Assembly (NCBI GenBank): GCA_022453515.1 | Contig: JAJNNY010000071.1 | Span: forward strand, 110,465 to 174,464 | Direction of reading: 5' to 3' | Length of the DNA stretch: 64,000 nucleotides | Origin: Astrocystis sublimbata | Lineage: Eukaryota; Ascomycota; Sordariomycetes; Xylariales; Xylariaceae | Part shown: positions 58,301 to 64,000 of the stretch, piece by piece | Numbering within the stretch: position 1 is the stretch's first letter | How the letters are laid out: every line of letters begins with the position of its first letter | The notes under the pieces: model-generated | What the model saw: only the letters and a program-made list of their open reading frames with translations | Databases searched by the model: none | What the model was told of the DNA's origin: nothing | Program-made: the position numbers and the translations under genes

Positions 58301-61145
58301 TGTGGTACGGTAACCGGTTGGGAGATTCCGTCGATGCGCCTAGACAATCTGGCCGTTGGTTTCCAATGAGGCACTCGTAGACACCTACTCGCGCAAATTG
58401 GAGAACAGCAAAGGGGGTGAGCAATCGCGAACAGAAAGTTGGTATCTCGATAACCGAACCAGACCCTGTCTTCGACATGGCTAGGGAAAACATGCTCATC
58501 ACGTAGGTATTGCAACCTTGGCCTTACGTAAGTCGGGTGCAAAACGTGGAGGGGCAAGCAAGAAAGGAGGAGGTGTCAATCCGATCCTAGGATCGACGTC
58601 GCATTCTGTTGCTTGGCGTTTGAAAGGGCATGGTACCCAACCCAAGGACACGGAACTCTTGAATCGTTCCCCCAGTCTCCAATCCCTACCATCGGTATTT
58701 GAACCATACCATGCCGATAGATCGAAAGATTCTACGTCTGTTGGTGCTATGTTGCATGTGAGATACCCATACCCATACCGCATGTCAGATGTTATAGCGA
58801 GCGGACTTATCTCCGGATGGGATGACAGGAAGGTTCAAACCAAAACGTCAGCTTCCAGCACCAATCACACCAGATCAACGAGCCCAATCCCCATGCGGAT
58901 GCGTCCTGAACGAGTAAGCCAAAGTCCCCATCAGGTGTGATGCTGCGACGCTGCTTTATGTAATTGAATAGGTAATGGGCGAGATAGGTACTTGGTGAGT
59001 CTTACGACGAGATGAAACGAGGCACGACAGCAGCGTTTGTACGGCGTCAAATTAAGGCCGAAGATGATGATCGATCTGGTTCATGTCTGTCTATACCTAC
59101 TATAGGTAGCGCCCGCTATAGTCCGACGATGATCCATATTTATCCACAAAAGAGATCGAGCAAGGTTCGGGCAAATCACGCATAGTCTCGGCCGAGAAGC
59201 GCGATAGGCGAAAGCAGCCGTGCTTGCTTCCTTCGGTAGAGCACCGCAACTCATACCGACCGTTGTTGATGCATTCTCGCTTTAGGGGAAAGCGGCCGAC
59301 TATACGTTGTGCCGGTGTGGTGAACGTTGAAGAATTATTGTTCGGATGTTGGTGGCACGAATGATGACAGCCTGCACAACCCTTGCCCCCTCTATCATGG
59401 ATATTTCCCCCCATGGTGTCTTGGCTTGCCTACGGCATCTGACCATTCCTTATCGTGCCGTCCTGTGTAACATCGACATGTGAATGATATGATAAACCGA
59501 CCTTGCTATCTGAGGTAAGCAGTGAGTGAGTGAGTGATTCCAACATCCATGGAAGATTCATACACCACAATAACCTAGGAAACAGCATACGTACCTAGTC
59601 ACTCCATCATATAGGGGATGAGAAAGAGATAGACGATTCAATTGGCGGCAGGCAGCGTGTAGTAGACACGCCCACATGAGGTCCAGGGCTGCCTGGGCCC
59701 CTCGAGCGAGAAGCGCTCATCTCATTAGTTAGTTGCATTGACCGAAGCGAGACAAGACCCACGATGTTCTACAGCCTGCCTCGACTAGACCACACCAGAC
59801 CACCATAATGGGGATTTTTGTTATTTACGACGTATCGACAACACATCACATTATTCCTTGCCTTTCCCCAATTAGGCATCATATTCTGCAGCGGGAAAAG
59901 TAAGCCACGCCCGAAGAGCTAAAGACTTAGAGCCGCGATGCCTACCCATCTGAGATTAGTCTTTACCTAAGTAAGTACTTTTGATGTAAATAAACCCGCT
60001 GTTGCGCCACCACCACCACCAATTACTAGTTAGGTAACATGCATGGGCCGCGATCGATTATACTATTATCACAGCCACGCGACATATTATCCCGCTCATC
60101 CAATCCAACCCTCGCCTCGCCTCGCCTCGACTTGACTTGACGTTTTGCTATCATCGCAAAATGGGATTTGTCAGACTCCCATCGGAGCCGAGCCGGTGGC
60201 GCCCACGATTGAGAGAAGAGGTGGATGAAGTATGCAGTGCGACACATCGCCACCTGCATGTATGTGTGCGTGCATGCGTGCTGTGCTTACTTAGTGTGTT
60301 GTGCTACCCTGCCTGCCTACCTCCCAAACCTCCATGTACTTTCCATCCATTTATTTCCACTTCCTTACATCGGGCGGTCTGCGGCCCCAGATCTACTCCT
60401 GTATGTACTACATACGCCTACATCCTTAGTACATATGTAGGTCTTTTTGTTTCGAAATAGAACAGAACAGAACAGAACGAGAAGACGGGAGGGAACTCCT
60501 GCAGTGTGCCCTTAATCTCATCTCACAAAAAAAAGTCCATAACACTTGAAACAAAACAAAACATGAGACGTCGCGCTGATTGATTGATTGATTGATTGAA
60601 CGAACGGTGTCGTTAATTCATTCTATTCTGTTGCCTAACCTCAAGACCCAAGACCCAAGCCACAAGCCACATAGCGCTGTCATCGGCATCTGATTGACTG
60701 GCTGGATTGGCATCTGATCAATTGATCAAGCATCAAGAGACCAGTACAAAAAGGACTCGGTTGCCGGATCTAGCGGCTGACTTATACCCGTCCCAGTCTG
60801 TACGCCCATGCATACATACAATACAATACCACATATACTTACTTTACCTACACACACATACGTCAGATAATAATACCCTACCCCCTTTGGCTTACCTTAT
60901 TTCAACCTCATCTCATCTCATCTCATCGTAAGGCCGATCCTGCCCTCTCTGCCTACTTTCTTAGTCAAGTCAAGTCAAGTCAAGTCCGTCCGTCGACAAC
61001 GCGTTGTTATTGTTGTAGGGCTGCTTACCTTACCTTACCGCAGAACCAACAACTTACGAAGAGAAAAAAGTCCTGAAACCCAGTGCACCAACGTAATAGC
61101 CTAATAGTCCGTCGCGCGCCAGCCAGCCATTGATTGTCAGTCATC
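55301..61145. other. Long gene-poor, microsatellite-rich region (right arm)
   Basis: Exact mirror of 42364-48208, including all the simple-repeat tracts. No gene recognised. Confidence 0.4.
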
Positions 61146-63036
61146 ATGGTCGGCGTCCCGAAGAGCAAGCGCTGCACATTCTGCAAAACACGCAAGACCA
61201 AGGTGCGTCGACGATCAATACCTACCCGAGCAATTTGACACAACAATGACCCCCAAGCTCACCGATCTGGGGGAAAACAGTGTGATGAGAACTGGCCGAC
61301 ATGCGGGACATGCGCCCGCGCGGGCAAGATCTGCTCGGGGGCCAGGAGCACCTTCAAGTTCGTCGGTGAGCAGCTCACCAAGCCAGCCACACTTAAAAAG
61401 AGGAAACACAAATAAATGCTGACTTCGGCGGCAGTCAACGGCAGCCACAATGAGATACCCGACGACGGAGGCCACATCATAGACAACCTCGCCTCCAACC
61501 CGAACCGTCTCCCCTTCGCCAACACATTGACAAGCACAAGCATGAGCGCCAACAGCAACACCAACAGTCCTAGAACAGACAGAGACAGACGGCGTCGCAT
61601 CGGCGAGATCATCGTGCTGCACCCCAAGAACATGGCGACCATGACGAATCTAGACAACCTGAACCTCTCCCTCTCGCGCGCGATACCCAAGCCGCTCCCG
61701 TGGAACCCGCCCGACCAACTAATAGCGCACCTAATCGCCTCTCTCGACATCGCGCGCGGCACCGGGCACGACCTGCGCATCCTGGGACCCTTTCTGCCGC
61801 TGATACCGCAGCACCTGACGTCCGGGTGCGGAAGCGGCAGCCACAACGTCGCGCTCGCGCACGCCGTCGAGCTACTCCTCGGCGCATGGACGAACAGTCG
61901 CCGAGGGCTACCGTCGCATACGTGGCTTGATCTCAGGACATACAACCGGGCCTTGCGCAGTCTGCAAGCCGCGCTGGACGATTCGAACGAGGAGCATCTG
62001 AACAACACGCTCGCGGCGCTCTGCGTGCTGCAGAAGACCGAGGTCCTGTATGATTTCGCGAGGGGCTCGAACCAGGAGAACCACGCGGCGGGCCTCATCG
62101 CCGCATCAACCGGGGCGGGCCGGCGCAGCCAAAGACGGGGATGACGCTGCATGTGATGTTTGAGAGTCTCTTTCACATGGTGAGTTCGTGACGTGTCGTG
62201 CAGCATGCATCTGCGTTCCATTCACCTTTCCCCCTCAAGAAATCCCCAACTGACCGGATGCCATCACCGTTGCTAGTTACAAGAAGACATCCGCCAAAGC
62301 CGCGACAGCGGCTTCCACACGCACGAGTGGATGGCCGCGCTGCACGAAGCGATCGACGAAAGCGACCTTTTCCCCCGTGCTCAAAGAATCGTATCGTCTC
62401 TGGGTCGAAGTAACGGCCTGGCCAGGCCTCGTGCGCCTCGTGCGCGCATTGCGGCGGAACCCGGACGATACCGCCACCGCGACCGAGCTACGTCTGCGCG
62501 CGAGCAGTCTCGCCGAGAAACTACGGTATCAAAACGAGACGATACTGGCTTCTCTCCTCGAGTCCGGGGCCATCACGCAGACGCCGAACCTCGTGCGACC
62601 GGACTTATTCGCGAAATGCTACTCCTTTGCCAACTTCCCGACGGCGAAGCTGTTTTGCTCGCACGCCATGTTCAATATCATCACGTACCGCTGCCTGCAG
62701 GAGGCGAACCGGGTCCTCGAGCGGAAAGACGCCAACGCCGCCATGTTTGCCGAGAAACAGGCCAAGAAGTACAGCAGACGCATCTGGATGGCGTACCCCT
62801 GGCTGCGCCACCAGACGCCGCTGGCCGTCGACTTCACGGCAAGCCTGCTGTTCTCGTACGAGTCGGGCAACGAGGAGGAGCGCGCGTTCTGCAGCGCGTG
62901 TCTGAGGGAGATGGATTCGTCGCGCCATCCGCCGCCGATAGGAGAGTGGGTGGAGGCGACCATCACGGCGAATGCGAAGGCGTATTCGGGGCGGCTCCCG
63001 TTTGTGAAGACGCAGAACCCGAAAGGTCGAATATGA
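61146..63036 (+). pseudogene. Zn(II)2Cys6 regulator, right-arm copy with three frameshifts
   Basis: Start, zinc cluster and first three exons match the left copy (exons 61146-61202, 61281-61365, 61435 onward). One base is missing near 62106, which ends the frame at 62144; one extra T near 62370 shifts the fourth exon after AIDESDL; one extra base near 63022 changes the C-terminus to PKGRI. As written only about the first 280 residues are usable. Every change is a single-base indel relative to the open left copy, so sequencing or consensus error is as likely as real decay. Confidence 0.75.
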
Positions 63037-63446
63037 TGGGATTGGGTGTCGGAGCTGAGATTATGCAAGGTACCTAGATAAGGCGCAAGGTACCTACCCA
63101 AGTTGTTGCTCGTATGTGAGTGGCAGTTATCGGACCGGTGGGAGGCAGGTATGCTGGGCAATCTGATACTCCGAGTCTGAAGTATTGATGACAGCCATTG
63201 GGAGGGTAATGTGATGGCGGGGTTGGATGTCTGATATTGGCATATTACGAGAGAACCCCTACAGATAATTGATGAATATCCCATAGCATCGGGTTCAACG
63301 AAGAGCAAAGGGCGGCCCTGAAGCCTCAATGAAGTACGTCCACGGGACGTATACATGCTAGTCTAGGGTATCTCTTGCACAGCCTTTTAAAACATGTCAT
63401 CAGACCCCAAATGAAAATAATACAAACAGTACACATAATATATCCG

Positions 63447-64000
63447 TCAGTCGGCAGATACGTCATGAATGAACTTCCTCAAGCTCATCTGCCTCGTCAG
63501 GAATCGTTGCGCTCGGGGAGGGTAAGAATGGCGTTCTTCAACCTATCATCATTCTTGGTCGCCTCTCGATAAAGAGTGCGAAGAGTGTCCATCTTGTAAG
63601 CAGAGAAGGGTGTGATCCGCTGTATACTCAGCATGCTTTCGAAGAAATCAATCAGAGTCAAGTGCATCAACATGTCTTGCATGTCGATCATACCGAGGGC
63701 TGCAAAATACAAGAGCCCACCAACGCCTTCGGAGCTCGCATACTCCTGATGCAACTCTGGAAAGTGGGACTTTGTAAACAGCAGCAATGTTGAGAGCTGA
63801 TAGACGTGGTAAGAGACGCAGAAGACGTCCCTGGGCGAGCGAAACCTGCTCGGGAGCGAGACCCTCGTCAGTGTCTTGATGAGGGCCGTGGCTGCACGAG
63901 GAGAGGATGAGGTCGTAGATTTCGCGATCCTGAAATATCCTTCTCCACATGGCTCCTTGGCCGGGAACTTGGCGAATAGCAGGCGCGGCGCCGTTCGTGA
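63447..64000 (-). pseudogene. HSM3: HSM3 right-arm copy, partial, with three frameshifts
   Basis: Complement of the last half of the left HSM3 gene; the 5' part would lie beyond 64000. Extra single bases near 63776, 63506 and 63482 break the frame (for example ...LPERNDS ends early), while the left copy reads through to FIHDVSAD. Same interpretation as for the regulator copy. Confidence 0.7.

Larger units (their letters stand above)
51761..64000. repeat. Right arm of giant inverted repeat
   Basis: Mirror of 39513-51748. Differences appear only distally: one missing base near 62106, and one extra base each near 62370, 63022, 63482, 63506 and 63776. The final base (64000) also disagrees with the left arm, so the arm end or another error may lie there. 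Confidence 0.95.

Noticed and set aside
39513..64000. Natural transposon with 12-kb terminal inverted repeats
   Set aside because: No transposase, no target duplication visible, and the arms carry host genes and end inside HSM3 or beyond the window.
1..64000. CRISPR arrays, rRNA genes, telomere repeats
   Set aside because: Looked for; no regularly spaced repeats, conserved rRNA cores or TTAGGG arrays were seen.

Overview
The window is nuclear DNA of a filamentous ascomycete (Pezizomycotina, probably a Sordariomycete). The evidence is short GT-AG introns of about 50-160 nt with CTAAC-like branch sites, together with typical fungal families: a GH3 beta-glucosidase close to Trichoderma Cel3A, a cytochrome P450, a HET-domain protein, DUF3431 and DUF6536 membrane proteins, a Zn2Cys6 regulator and the proteasome chaperone Hsm3. 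Gene models were built by hand from reading frames and splice signals; no expression or database evidence was available.

Layout, 1-39 kb (single copy): a partial MGH1-like six-hairpin glycosidase (1-1962, minus); a P450 with an in-frame stop (4202-6058, minus); a trypsin-fold protein (6641-8323, minus); a gene-poor stretch with duplicated splice-like units (9.8-11.8 kb); a GH3 beta-glucosidase (13393-15716, plus); an Ala/Gln/Glu-rich protein (16007-17341, minus); a small secreted kinase-like protein (18262-18968, minus); an F-box-like protein (19281-21071, minus); a zinc alcohol/butanediol dehydrogenase (21454-22742, minus); an uncharacterised gene with an apparent stop (23466-24294, minus); a DUF3431 membrane protein (26870-28953, plus); a lactate dehydrogenase pseudogene (29674-30290, plus); a 508-bp MITE-like element beside a broken coding fragment (30462-31310); and a convergent pair made of a 791-aa unknown and a HET-domain protein (33310-38098).

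From about 39.5 kb to the end the window is one giant inverted repeat. Position x on the left equals the complement of about 103509-x on the right, so both arms (39513-51748 and 51761-64000, about 12.2 kb each) carry the same genes in mirror image around a 12-bp AT spacer. Each arm holds part or all of HSM3, a Zn2Cys6 regulator, a long gene-poor promoter-like region rich in simple repeats, and a DUF6536 multi-pass membrane protein transcribed outward from the centre. All translated frames I could compare are identical up to about 62.1 kb. The last 1.9 kb of the right arm then has six single-base indels that break the second regulator and second HSM3, while the left copies stay open. Either this is a very young natural palindrome or a fold-back/assembly artefact with an unpolished tail; deciding between them is the main question of the window.

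Two broader themes run through the rest. Decay is concentrated at 4-6 kb, 24 kb and 29-31 kb (nonsense codons, a deleted LDH, a MITE next to a truncated gene). The genes otherwise form no obvious metabolic cluster. The HET gene and its convergent neighbour are the only pair whose arrangement hints at a shared function (non-self recognition), and that is inference.
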